Positions 47,216-57,634 of a stretch of 64,000 nt of DNA are shown here, one piece after another. The stretch is from NCBI GenBank assembly GCA_018398815.1, contig CM031596.1, positions 60,886,346 through 60,950,345 of the forward strand, read 5' to 3'. Position 1 is the first letter of the stretch, and each line of letters begins with the position of its first letter. Position numbers and translations under genes: made by a program. The notes below the pieces were generated by a model. The model was not told the origin of the DNA and made no database searches. It saw only the letters and a program-made list of their open reading frames with translations. The stretch is from Conus ventricosus. Lineage: Eukaryota > Mollusca > Gastropoda > Neogastropoda > Conidae.

Positions 47216-47381
47216 TTAGTATGAAAACGATAACCGTACACATAATGTTTGTTTGTAGATAATCGTTATTTTTGGTTATTGAAGTCTTGCATTAGAGAAC
47301 GAATTAAATGCCAATCCTGGGGACTTTCGCCCGAAAACTTTGGGAGGAGCAAGTGCCAGAACAGACATTTCCCTGTTCTCT
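47216..47381. repeat. Right terminal inverted repeat of the Polinton
   Basis: Reverse complement reads agagaacagggaaatgtctg, then the variable 70-bp part and caataaccaaaaataacg, aligning with 22585-22768 to the inner boundary at gtttagtaaattagta. It ends directly before GCAGT (47382-47386), which matches 22580-22584. Confidence 0.9.
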
Positions 47382-48831
47382 GCAGTGGTGGAACGTAAGG
47401 GTATACAACTGTAAAAGAAAGAGGTGATGTGGTCACATCTCCACAAAGCTAGATTTGTAAGCAAAAAGGGTACAGTCAAGTTTTCAGGCATGATTACACT
47501 GACACTTTTGCACCGACTACAAATTGACTCTTTGTACAGTGATGCAACTTGCTGCACAATATGACTTGATTCTACCAAACCAAATGGTTGTGAAAAGTGC
47601 ATATCTAAATGCACCAATTGATTGCGAAAATCTACGATTGATGGAACAACCAGAGGGTTTACAAACTCAATCCAAAAAAAAAAATGGAGAGAAGCTTGTT
47701 TATAAGCTGAACAAGTCTTTATATGGCCTGAAACAATCTGGTAGAAACTGGAAAAACATGCTTCACAGGCATTTGGTGCAGAACAAATTTGAACAGAGTC
47801 CTACTGACCATTGTGTCTACACCAAACATGATGGAGACAAAATGGTTATCATTGTTGTGTGGGTTGATGACCTGATTGTGGGTGCAAACAGTGAAAAATT
47901 GCTATCTGAAAACAAGCAAATTTTCAAAGACCGATTCCAAATGAAAGATCTGGGAAAACTCTCTTACTTTCTGGGTATGGATTTTGAACAAGGTGTAGGG
48001 TATGTAAAGATGAAGCAGAAAAGATACATAGAAAAAATGCTGGAAAAATTTGACATGATTGATTGCAAACCAAGATCCACTCCTTGTGAACAAAAAATTG
48101 AGAACAGTGAAGATGATGATCCAATTGACGGCAGAAAATACCGTGAAATTGTGGGCACTTTGATTTACATCATGATTTGTACCAGGCCTGACATAGGTTG
48201 GATTGTCACTAAATTGTCACAGCATTTATCAAAACCTCTAGCTTCTCATTGGGTTGCTGTGAAACATGTGTTGAGATATCTGAAAGGTACAATGGACTAT
48301 AGATTGATTTTCAGGAAAAATAATGAAGGCTTATCATTGATAGGCTATAGTGATGCTGATTGGGCGTCATCCTCTGAAGACAGACGCAGCACTACTGGAT
48401 ATTGTTTTTCACTGTCCAAGACTGGACCTCTCATTTCTTGGAAATCAAGAAAACGGCCAACCGTGGCCTTGTCCACATGTGAGGCAGAATATATTGCTCT
48501 TGCAGCCACTGTTCAGGAAAGCTTATATTTGAGCCAGTTACTAGAGGACATTGACAGAAAGAACAGTTATGGTCCTGTGTTGATTCTGGAAGACAATCAA
48601 GGCACAATTGCTTTGGCAAACAATCCTGTCAGTAGACAAAGATCTAAACACATTGACATCCGCTATCATTTCATCAGAGATGTTTTGAACAAAAAGAAAA
48701 TTGAACTGAAATATTGTCCTACATCTGAAATGCTGGCAGATGTCATGACGAAACCTGCTACAAAACTCCAATTGCAAAAATTCAAGAATCTGATTTTTGG
48801 CCAACTTATTAATGTCAGTAAAAGGGCATAA
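47382..48831 (+). CDS. copia reverse transcriptase-RNase H (3' part of pol)
   Basis: Continuation of the interrupted copia pol gene. After a damaged stretch (47387-47523) the frame is open for 435 codons to a TAA at 48829. RT parts: SAYLNAPI (25-32), YGLKQSGRNW (67-76) and WVDDLIVG (113-120). The catalytic Asp before SAYLN reads Val, so the enzyme is probably dead despite the open frame. RNase H parts: YSDADWASSSEDRRSTTGY (275-293), STCEAEY (317-323), LEDNQG (355-360), RSKHIDIRYHFIRD (373-386) and a C-terminal MLADVMTKP. This is the best-preserved coding stretch in the window; the frame is clean here but broken upstream of the Polinton. Confidence 0.92.
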
Positions 48832-48979
48832 AATAAATGTTGTCACTGCTACAACATTTCCTGTTACACAAATTGAAGCTCTTAATTTTGAGGGTTAAAT
48901 GTCAGTTGAGTTTGTTGAGGTTATATTGTTATATTTAGGATTCTTGTGTTTGTGTGTGCGAGATATAATTTCTTGCGAT

Positions 48980-48989
48980 CAAGTGGGGG
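48980..48989 (+). other. Polypurine tract of copia
   Basis: aagtggggg immediately precedes the 3' LTR, the expected site of plus-strand DNA priming. Confidence 0.75.
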
Positions 48990-49167
48990 TGTTAAGATAG
49001 GCATGTGATCTTAGAATTATGTCCCTTGTTACCAAGAATAAATACCGGTGGCGCCCTCTTGCTTCTTTGCCAACGGTCCAAGAGTGAACGTGCATTTTTG
49101 TTATGCAGTGAGAAAAAGACGTTTGTTCTGTCTTTGTTCATTTTCCTCCATCATGTCACTGCCAACA
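48990..49167 (+). repeat. 3' LTR of the copia element
   Basis: Starts TGTTAAGATAGGCATG and ends tgccaaca; pairs with 19783-19957. It is followed by TCTGC (49168-49172), identical to the 5 bp before the 5' LTR. Confidence 0.93.
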
Positions 49168-49452
49168 TCTGCATCAACCTAAAAGCCCTTCAAGCTTGTG
49201 GAACGGTGTCCAGTGTTTTATATCAGGATTTGTTTTAAAATGAGTTTATAATCTTGCTTGTTTTTAATCCCTATTTATTACAGACCTACACAAGCTGTGT
49301 CTTTTACATTTCAGCCTTTTGAATAGTAGACAGTTTCCAGTCTACCATCTCATCTAAAATTCTTATTTACCCTTTCACTGAGATGTTTTGTTGTTGTTGT
49401 TGTTTTTTGAGACAATGTTTGTGTATGCAGAAGGATCTACTTGAGTTTTTAG

Positions 49453-49492
49453 TTTCCTTTTTGCTGATATGGAAGTGTTCTTCACCCACCAG
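49453..49492 (+). CDS. Putative host gene, exon 2 (40 nt)
   Basis: Bounded by tttttag and gtaacc. Its length, 40 nt, converts the phase-2 end of exon 1 into the phase-0 start of the exon at 50307. The joined frame is open (SFLFADMEVFFTHQ). A near-copy lies at 19466-19505 on the other side of the copia element. Support is splice sites and phase only; the polypyrimidine tract is short. It may be a chance fit within a repeat. Confidence 0.35.
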
Positions 49493-49735
49493 GTAACCAT
49501 GATTCAGTTACGTGCCTGACAAGCTCTTCACATGGTGAAGTATCAATTGCTTGCTGGTCCTGGTGATCTCCCCTTTAGTCTCCTTTGGAATAACAATAAA
49601 ACAAAGAAAACTCTCGTGGTGGAAGGATTTCTCACCACTCCTGTGGTACCCTTAAATGCAAGTCTGTCTTTTAAAGTTAAGCATTTCAGCTGGAAATCAA
49701 AGGCATTTGGGCCAAGGTTCTATTATCACATACAT

Positions 49736-49738
<3 letters not shown>

Positions 49739-49779
<41 letters not shown>
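49739..49779. repeat. CA microsatellite
   Basis: (AC)n of about 20 units. Confidence 0.95.
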
Positions 49780-49785
<6 letters not shown>

Positions 49786-50105
49786 ATGCTGAACAATTAA
49801 GTAGTGGGGGAAAACAAGTGCAGGCTAACAATTCTTCCGTCATCATAGTAATGACTTGGAAAAGATTTGAACTTTAAAAAAAAGAAGGGGGGGGGGGGGG
49901 TTGTAGATGAAGAAAATAGGAACATAAAATTAAGAAAATATCTTATGAATATGAAAACTCTTTACTAGCTATATGAGGGAACCATTGGAATCCCTTTCGA
50001 AGGCAGATCTATTTATATTGCCTGCTCCTACTAGTCCTAGGCTATAGATATGTATATAGATAGATATTTTAAAGAGTTGTGTGAATGAATGACTTGTGAG
50101 TTGAC

Positions 50106-50178
50106 TTCAACACGGTGACAGCCCTGATATGTCCCTTTGCGGTTGGCTGGGCTATAAGCAACATTACCTTACCTTACT
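50106..50178 (-). repeat. Retroposon 3' tail, inverted relative to 19163-19217
   Basis: Reverse complement reads aaggtaaggtaatgttgctt, then atagcccagccaaccgcaaa and a tcagggctg end. It matches the 19-kb copy except in the short tail repeat (TAAGG here, TAAGA there). Likely the tail of a SINE or LINE family. Confidence 0.65.
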
Positions 50179-50306
50179 ATCTGTATATGTGTGTGTGCAT
50201 GCATGCACGCATCTGTTTGTGTGCATGTGCAGTTTCTTTCATCAAAATACATTGTAATCCACCAGAAAAAAACAAAGGAAAGAACAACGTGTTCTTTTTT
50301 TTTCAG

Positions 50307-50395
50307 GGACTTCAAGGGAATCACGCAGATGTAGCCTATAAACAGAATATGGGCAAGGTGCTATCAGTAGATCCTGGCCAGTTTAATCAAATAAG
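50307..50395 (+). CDS. Putative host gene, exon 3
   Basis: Strong acceptor (tttttttttcag|GGAC) and donor (ATAAG|gtgaga); 89 nt. Only one frame is open, starting phase 0: GLQGNHADVAYKQNMGKVLS then VDPGQFNQI. The donor is phase 2, shared by three downstream acceptors (52904, 56114, 57424), each of which stays open from it. Protein family not recognised; composition is that of a soluble globular protein, unlike the repeat-derived frames around it. Confidence 0.65.
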
Positions 50396-50551
50396 GTGAG
50401 ATTTACGAGGAAACATCACTTCTTGTCACGTGTGTCACTGATTGAAGTATGTTTCACAGGCATATTCGTTTGTTTGCAATTTTTCACTTTTTCCCCTGTT
50501 ACACCAGAATTTATGGATCCCTGCTTTTTTTCTCTATACCCTGGCTCTCAT

Positions 50552-50553
<2 letters not shown>

Positions 50554-50604
<51 letters not shown>

Positions 50605-50605
50605 A

Positions 50606-50637
<32 letters not shown>

Positions 50638-50638
50638 T
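50554..50638. repeat. GT microsatellite in intron
   Basis: Long (GT)n with a few T interruptions. Confidence 0.95.
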
Positions 50639-51008
50639 GCTAAGCATGATGATACTCTGTTTCCTTTCACATTTACTTGCATTATAGTCTGTAATGTTTA
50701 CATTGTTATACTTGTGCCAGTAAACTGGCAGCTTGCTGGCAGCTATTTTTTTATGCCTACTAAAACTAGTTAAAAAAAAAAAGATCAGATGAAGAAACAT
50801 TTTACTCAAGGGATGAGCAAATCTTAGGTGTAAAGGCAAAGTGATAAAAAAATTTTAAACTGATCACTTTATCTCTTTCATCTGTCTAGGGCCTTTGATT
50901 AATTTTTTTCCAGTAGTTCATTAAATTATTTCTTTTAAACCGAAATAAACCGAAATTAAATAAATTGAAGTCTCAGATGTCTGAAACAAATCACAAGTCT
51001 TTTTTTCT

Positions 51009-51009
<1 letters not shown>

Positions 51010-51046
<37 letters not shown>

Positions 51047-51224
51047 AGAATGATTATTTATGGTGTTTAATCTTAGATCATAAGCCCTAAGTGCTCACAA
51101 ACACAGAAAAGGATAAAGAAAACAAAAATGAAACCAATAAGAAGATGAAATTGCAATACGGCCATGCACCTACAAACAAGGGTGCATATTGACACACACA
51201 CATACACACACACGCGCAAATACA

Positions 51225-51271
<47 letters not shown>

Positions 51272-51293
51272 CTCTCTCTCTCTCTCTCTCTCT
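51010..51293. repeat. CT and CA microsatellites in intron
   Basis: (CT)n at 51010-51046 and 51228-51293, with a CA tract at 51190-51212. Confidence 0.9.
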
Positions 51294-52064
51294 GTTCTAG
51301 CTTGCATGCATGTAGCATGTGTGTGTTTGTGTGTGCGTATGCATGCGTGTGTGCGTGCATGTGTATAAAAAGAGAGTTGTTCTACAGATACTTTAAAGCA
51401 GCAGGTATATTCACAGTATCTCCCTCCATTTCCAGTAAAAATACTATAAGTTTGTTGCTTTTAACATGACCAGAAGACAAATGAGAATGGTAACACTGCT
51501 CAGAAGATTCAACCAGTTTGTAAATATAGTAAACTAAATAGGCACTCATACATTTTGTCCACCGAAACTTGCACTAGTTGCAGTAGGTCCCCCCCTCCCA
51601 CCTCTCCCTTTCCCGCCCCACCCTCCACCTCTCTCTGTTGTTTGCTGTATTCATGGATGTTTTAAGTTTGGATTCACTGATGATAGAAACATACATGAAC
51701 GAATATTAATAACTGCTGATTTAATAGTTTAGTACCTTGTACAGTTTAAAATTCACTTAATACTGTTTGAAATTCACACAGTTGTCACTTTCTGATTGTT
51801 TTTGTTTGTGCAGTGTTTTGATAGAAACACAGATGACCAAAAAATAATTTCTGTTGACACAAAATGATTAGTTTGGTATTGTACAGTTTAGAATTCACTT
51901 AATACAGTTTAAAATGTTGCACAGTTGTCATTTTCTGATTGTTTTTGTTTGTGCTGTATTTTTGCATTTTTGACTTGTAGATAATTCATTATAAACTATT
52001 TCTATAAGATGATGCCACTGAAGTTAACAATTTACTTTGTGGGAGAACAAACATGAGCACACAC

Positions 52065-52070
52065 ACACTC

Positions 52071-52119
<49 letters not shown>
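52065..52119. repeat. TC microsatellite in intron
   Basis: (TC)n of about 24 units preceded by a short CA run. Confidence 0.95.
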
Positions 52120-52122
<3 letters not shown>

Positions 52123-52903
52123 GCAGCATGTGAAAGATGGGCTAAAAATGCAAAATTTTCAGTTTTGATTTTGTTGTTGTTGTTGTAAGGGGGACGGGGG
52201 GAGGGGGGGGGGGGGGGGTACATTTTCAAAACCTTAACTATTTCTAAATATGATTTATGAAATGATTCATTTTTCCCAATAAGCGTTGAAGGTTTAATAT
52301 TGTGCATCCTTATTTTGCCTGTTAGTCTGATTTCAGAATTCTTGTGAATATGTGTGTGGTATCAAAAGATGTATAAAGTCAGATTATAAGAAAAATATCA
52401 GTATGCACAACTTTCTGCTACTTTTACCCATAGCAGGAATGCTTATAAGTTATTTAAGTAAAGTTTTTTTTTAAAAACACACAAGCACACATATATCCTG
52501 TGAATTAAGGGTGATTATGAATGTGTAATGATGTTTATCAACCTGTCTGCCCCATACTGAGGTACAAGTATCCCTTAAGGCTGATCAGTCAGGACTCATC
52601 ATGACAGAGGTGTAGAGTGCAGCCCAATTTGTATGAAGATTTTCAAACTGAAACAGTTCTTCATCAAAACTTGACATTATGATTATTTGATTTGTTTACC
52701 CTTCTGTTCAATAAGTGATCATGAAATAACAGTACTGTTTTTGGTTCAGAGTTTAGCATGTGGAGTTCTCAAAACACCGACTCAGAACAGATGCTATGAA
52801 AGCCAACTGAGTTGGGAGCTGAACAGGGTTTTGTCTATCAGGTGCAGAATAGTTGTGCTTCATTCATAGCATGATATAACAAAATGTGGTTGTGCATCCT
52901 TAG

Positions 52904-52931
52904 GAGAGCAGCAGCAGTGTTGGCAATGCAG
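52904..52931 (+). CDS. Putative host gene, 28-nt microexon
   Basis: catccttag|GAGAGCAGCAGCAGTG...ATGCAG|gtgaga. The 28 nt plus the two bases carried from exon 3 make ten codons (RRAAAVLAMQ) and shift the phase from 2 to 0, exactly what the exon at 53306 needs. Without it, exon 3 joined to 53306 hits a stop at the fourth codon. This reciprocal fit is the main evidence. Confidence 0.55.
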
Positions 52932-53305
52932 GTGAGAGGGCATGATTCTTTGAAAAGGCCAAAGAAGGGATATAGATTATTGTTTGGTTTTAGACATCAA
53001 AACAGCAAAATATAATGACTGCATGATGTAAAGTTTACTGGGTAGGTAATGATTTAACTGAGTTACCATTGCGTTTTAAAGACAGAACGGTATATTCCTC
53101 AAGGGAAGAGTAAAACATAGTTGTTCAAAGGTGGCCATGGCAATTCATACAAAGTTAAACAACATTTTGTTTTCATTCAGTGTTTTTCTTCAGTCTGTCG
53201 CAGTGCATTTTTGTGGTGTGATGAGCAGAAAATTCTGGATGTTTGTTTGAGTGGGCTTATATGGAAATGAACAAATCCAATGTCTTTTGCAACTTCCCTC
53301 TGCAG

Positions 53306-53566
53306 GACCCTACCCTGATCCCGTTCCGAGTCAACCAGGACGGATTTAACAATCGCTATCAAAAGCGTCAGCACCTCAACCCACATGTAGACAAAGCATT
53401 TGTCGCAATATATGCTGGAAAAGATAATTTTGACTATATCTGCAATGACAATCAAGTGCACAGAAGACTGAACAGTGCTGTGGACAAGTATCAAGTGTCC
53501 AGAAAAGTCAATGGGATTGATTTCCTTCTTCAGCGTCCGCGGGATTCTCAAGCTGTGGCGCAGTAA
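53306..53566 (+). CDS. Putative host gene, terminal exon A
   Basis: Strong acceptor (cttccctctgcag|GAC), phase 0, 86 residues plus stop. It reads DPTLIPFRVNQDGFNNRYQK, then HLNPHVDKAFVAIYAGKDNF, and ends RDSQAVAQ. Normal amino-acid composition and codon use. An AATAAA at 55513-55518 could end a 2-kb 3' UTR. With exons 1-3 and the microexon the model encodes 171 residues. I do not recognise the family; the short, basic, aromatic-rich sequence and X-box would fit a cilium/sperm axoneme protein, which is inference. Confidence 0.65.
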   Translation, partial: DPTLIPFRVNQDGFNNRYQKRQHLNPHVDKAFVAIYAGKDNFDYICNDNQVHRRLNSAVDKYQVSRKVNGIDFLLQRPRDSQAVAQ

Positions 53567-54286
53567 AGCCATTCCCTGTGAATAATGTAATATATGTCTT
53601 CAAACTTTATTCATGAGTTTGATCCAGATGTATAGCCTATGGGAAACTATTTTTTCTGTTCAAAATGCTCACAGCTTTGTGCATATTCATTCATGTGTAT
53701 GTAGACATTGTCTAGCATGTTAGATTGATACTGCTTTAATCTGTTTTCATAAGGTAAACTAGAGATATCTTTATCATGAGAAATGTGTGTATAAAACAAT
53801 TATTTTTTTCTGCTTGCAAATTTGACAGTTGGCCTTTCCATCCCCTGAACTATGCTGCTAAAACTTTTCTCAAGTCCTGGTCTGCTTTTAGAATAAGTTT
53901 GATACTGTTTATTTTTCAGTGTGACGGGAGAAAAGAGATTTAAAAACTGGAATCCCCAAAGAAGGAGAGACCAGCGGAACCCATCCCAAAACCTCCTCCC
54001 GCATCTGTACTCTGTATTAAACGAGACAGTGTTTATAAGATCCTCCACCCTTACGACTTTTTCTGATTTCTGTTTCCTGAATGTTTGTTAGAATAGCAAA
54101 CGATTTGCTTTGGGGTGCACGTGTGTTTCCTTGGTAATGGAATTTTCACCATTTCATTTGGTTGAAATCTGTTCTCTGTTATACAGTTTGGTTTTGTTTG
54201 TTCTTTCCACGAAATACACAATAACTTTTGTTTTGAGGTGAAACTGATCAGCAAAATTAAATTCTTCATATATCCCATATTCCCTG

Positions 54287-54330
54287 CCCCCCCCCCCCCC
54301 CCCTTTTTTTTGGGGGGGGGGGGGGGGGGG
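54287..54330. repeat. C17-T8-G19 tract
   Basis: A run of about 17 C, 8 T and 19 G in succession. The C and G runs could form a hairpin or be a sequencing artefact. Confidence 0.85.
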
Positions 54331-55512
54331 AGGGGAGGGGGGAGAAAAAATTGAGAAGACTATATGTGCACTATGAAAAAGTTCACTTGCCTTCCAGTTA
54401 ATATTTCAGCCATTTCGATATCAAATAAGCTTGTTTCAGCTGTTAAAACAGGGGGTGGGGTGGGGAAGGAGAAAAGGAAGAAAACAGGCGTTTAATAATG
54501 ATTTCAGGTAATTGATATCTTCTGGCATTATCCAGGTTACATGTTCATACATCATCAGAGAAAATCAACAGTAAAGTATAGATTAATTTCAATCGCTAAG
54601 CAAGGTAGATCAGGAAGTGATAGCTTTTGCCTGATTTTAACAAGCACATAAGCCTTTTTTGTGAGCATGTTTTTATTGCCTATAACGTCCCACTGTCTTA
54701 TGTCCCACTGTCTTTAAATTCTTTTTTTGTTCAAATCCTCTTTTTGAAGAAGCTTTTTTTTTTTCAAGACTATAAGTCAAGAATCTTATTGAAAATAGCA
54801 TCAGTCTTCTGTGGACACCAGTGTTTTCGCTTTATTTTCATCTAAAAGAAAAAAGGGCAGATCATATGAGCAAGAAAGACAGAAAGAAAAAACAAAAGAA
54901 GGAAACTGAAATGTGATAAATGTAAAATAAGAACATTCTTTCCTCAGCCCTCACAGACTCTTTGGATTTTCTTGGGAATGCCAAATGTTTCACTTGCAAT
55001 ATATTCACTTTACTGTTTTTCCTGTTCTCTTTAGTCACGTCTCATAATGCCATAGCAGTATTATCATAACTAAGTCTTGTTTTGCTTTTGGGTGCTATTG
55101 CTACTATTTTCATGGCTTGTATTTGTATACTGTAACCTATGTTTATCATAAACCTGACTAAACTGGAGTTGAAATTTGCTTTTGCTTTGCTTAGAATATT
55201 CTGTATCATTGATACGCATTACATAAACTGATTGTGGCACAGATTTTGTGTTTGATTAATAATATAATGAGAAAATGAAATGTGTTAAATAATGATGAAG
55301 TGTTAGAATTTGGAAATCATAAACATCATTCAGAACAACTGACAAAAATCAATTTAAATGATTTCATCCTTTTTTTCTTGTATATTTAACAGACTGAAAT
55401 GTTTCATTCTTTAGATTATAACGTAAGAAGCTGTTTGTATGGCATCACATATAACTGAAGTTTGCATAGTGAAGTTTATTTCATGTAAAATTTAAAAAAA
55501 ACAATGTGAGAC

Positions 55513-55518
55513 AATAAA
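55513..55518 (+). terminator. Possible polyadenylation signal for terminal exon A
   Basis: AATAAA, with a downstream T-rich stretch, about 1.95 kb after the stop at 53566. Confidence 0.35.
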
Positions 55519-55624
55519 GAGCATGACTTGGGACTTATTTATTCAAATATGAATGGATCAAGAGAACAGAACTATTAGGAGTGAATGATTACTATAAATA
55601 ATCATGCAAACCAAAATGAATTTT

Positions 55625-55626
<2 letters not shown>

Positions 55627-55672
<46 letters not shown>
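55627..55672. repeat. CA microsatellite
   Basis: (AC)n of about 23 units. Confidence 0.95.
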
Positions 55673-55673
<1 letters not shown>

Positions 55674-56113
55674 TTAATTTCTGCTTTTCATTTTAGAACA
55701 GGTAAAAGAAATCCATCCCCAGATTTCATGCACATGGATCAATGAAGTTTAGATGATTTAATCACTTTGTCATATTTTGAAAACAGAAAATAGTTTTCTC
55801 TCTTTTTTTAAAAAATTCTGTATGGAATTGAAAAAGCCAAAGTTAACATGCTGGCCTCAATTTCTGAAGTGTTCTTCAGGAGAAAGACTTGATTTTGTAG
55901 TTATGTGTTGTTCTTAAGATAATAACTGTTTATCACCTGTCACTGCATATGTTTAGTGACTTTTAGTTTATTTTCTCCCTTTTGAAAGTTGTTACATAAG
56001 ATTTTGAGTTTATAACTTATGAATATATACACCTGGGCTGTCCAAAGAAAAGAGCCTTGTTTTAGATGAACTTACCAAGGCATTTCAATTTCATGTTATT
56101 TGTATACTTTCAG

Positions 56114-56258
56114 CTCGGATCGTACCATCTTTCATAAGCACCGGAACGCTCAGAATCTGCCTGAAGATAATGTGTATCCACTCATCCACCCCAAAGGAAA
56201 AAATTTCAGAGTACCTCCAGATCAGCTTCCAAAGAGGAAGCCACATTTGAAAGTTTAA
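56114..56258 (+). CDS. Putative host gene, alternative terminal exon B
   Basis: Acceptor tatactttcag|CTCGG. Open only in the frame that takes two bases from the exon 3 donor: SDRTIFHKHRNAQNLPEDNV, YPLIHPKGKNFRVPPDQ and PKRKPHLKV, then TAA. Forty-seven residues, basic and Pro-rich. With exons 1-3 it would give a 123-residue protein. It cannot continue terminal exon A, which already ends in a stop, so it is an alternative last exon or part of another gene. Confidence 0.5.
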
Positions 56259-57423
56259 ATCTATTGTCACCAGCTTATTATATTGCTTTTCTTTTTCTTT
56301 TCTTTTTGTTTCTTTTCATGTCTCTGTCTGCCTATGAGCACGGCATGCTCTGCTGCTGCTTATACTCTAATCAGCCAATATAGCTGTTCAAACACATATA
56401 TAGATCAAGAAGCTAATGGAATGGCAGACAAAAACATGAAATAAGTCTGGATGGTTATGTATGGCATTTCCTGTTTTTCCACTATTGCGGCTGCTGATCG
56501 TGTTTGCACATAATTTGGAAGAAAAAAAAGGTCAAATGGATCTGTCAAAGAGTAAAATTCATTAAAAGAATGCCATGTATATTTACTATATATTTTCAAA
56601 ACAGAAGTTCATAAGAATGAACATTTCATATCCAGCTTTGTACATAATGATACTAGAATCAGTTCAAGTTTTATTAGTAAATGATGTGCATCTGTACACT
56701 GAATTGCCTAGACTAATCTAATTCATGAATGAGAAGTTTTGTAACTCTGTTATTATTTTGTCACCACGTTAGTGCATTCTGAAAACCTTTTCCTACAAAA
56801 TCATGATTCTCTGCATTGTATGACATGAGGATGATCTATGAAGCAGTGAAAAGTTAACTGTGTGTTTGGATCAACGTTTAAGGGATGCAGCACAATGTTC
56901 TTACAAACATTGTTCTTTTTTGTGGAATTATACAATGGGCATTTTTGTTTTGCATGAAGCCTGGCCCAAGAACTTGTCCAGCATGTTCTTATGCTTATGT
57001 GTATTCTGCTACAGGATTTCATTTACTCGCACAGTGTTTTGTACATATGTGAATTAAAACAATTATTTAATGGTGTCAGAGTGTTTATATCTGTAAACAT
57101 TGTTATTGCTTTCAAAGTTGTTGAGTCACATATAAATTGGCATTTTGTTGTTGTTGTTGGTCTGTTTGGCGCAACTGACAATGTTTTTCAACACTACCAA
57201 AATCAGGGCAATGTATGCCTCTGGAATCATCAAAACTCAAATCACAACACTTACTGAAATATAATGGTTTTGGTTATGAACAAGGCTGTGCTACAAATTG
57301 TATGCTGCAGTTTAAACAGCCTAGGTCTTTTTTTTTCCTTTCAAAGTAGAGAAGGGGAGGAAGACAGGTAAAGAAATGATAGGAACAAAGTGACTGACTG
57401 ACTGGTGATGTTTCCTTTATCAG

Positions 57424-57634
57424 GAGTGTCCATTCCTGGACGGGACCTGAACGCAACCGACGTTTCTATGACTACAGTTGCAAAGGACCCATCCTTGGAA
57501 GCTCATGGCGAGAACTGCGTAGGGAGCTCAACTTTCGTGAGCGAAGCTTATCTACGGCACCATTTGAAGGCCGAGGGAAAAGTGTGCCCCGGGGAGTGTT
57601 TGTGCCAGCGGATCGTGCGTTCATGAGAAAGTGA
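57424..57634 (+). CDS. Putative host gene, alternative terminal exon C
   Basis: Acceptor tttcctttatcag|GAGTG. In the phase-2 frame it reads SVHSWTGPERNRRFYDYSCK, GPILGSSWRELRRELNFRER and FEGRGKSVPRGVFVPADRAF with a TGA at 57632. A second frame over the same bases is also open (57405-57626) but is less protein-like and lacks a compatible phase. With exons 1-3 it gives 145 residues. The Arg- and aromatic-rich text resembles small microtubule-associated proteins in general style only. Confidence 0.55.

Larger units (their letters stand above)
22585..47381. mobile_element. Polinton/Maverick inserted in copia pol
   Basis: A 24.8-kb element bounded by about 166-184-bp terminal inverted repeats starting 5'-AGAGAACAGGGAAATG and by a 5-bp duplication of the copia coding sequence. 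Genes identified by motif: A32-type packaging ATPase, capsid protein, protein-primed type B DNA polymerase and retroviral-type integrase, plus unassigned ORFs. This set defines Polintons, also called Mavericks or adintovirus-like elements. I found no adenovirus-type protease. The left 8.8 kb occurs twice around a 100-N gap, so the true length may be about 15.5 kb, which is normal for Polintons, with the rest added by nesting or misassembly. Confidence 0.88.

Noticed and set aside
50442..50687. Cys-Val-rich secreted-peptide-like frame
   Set aside because: Produced by the GT microsatellite at 50554-50638.
57405..57626. Alternative 73-codon frame over terminal exon C
   Set aside because: It begins upstream of the acceptor and is not reachable from the exon 3 donor phase; the phase-2 frame is longer after the acceptor and more protein-like.
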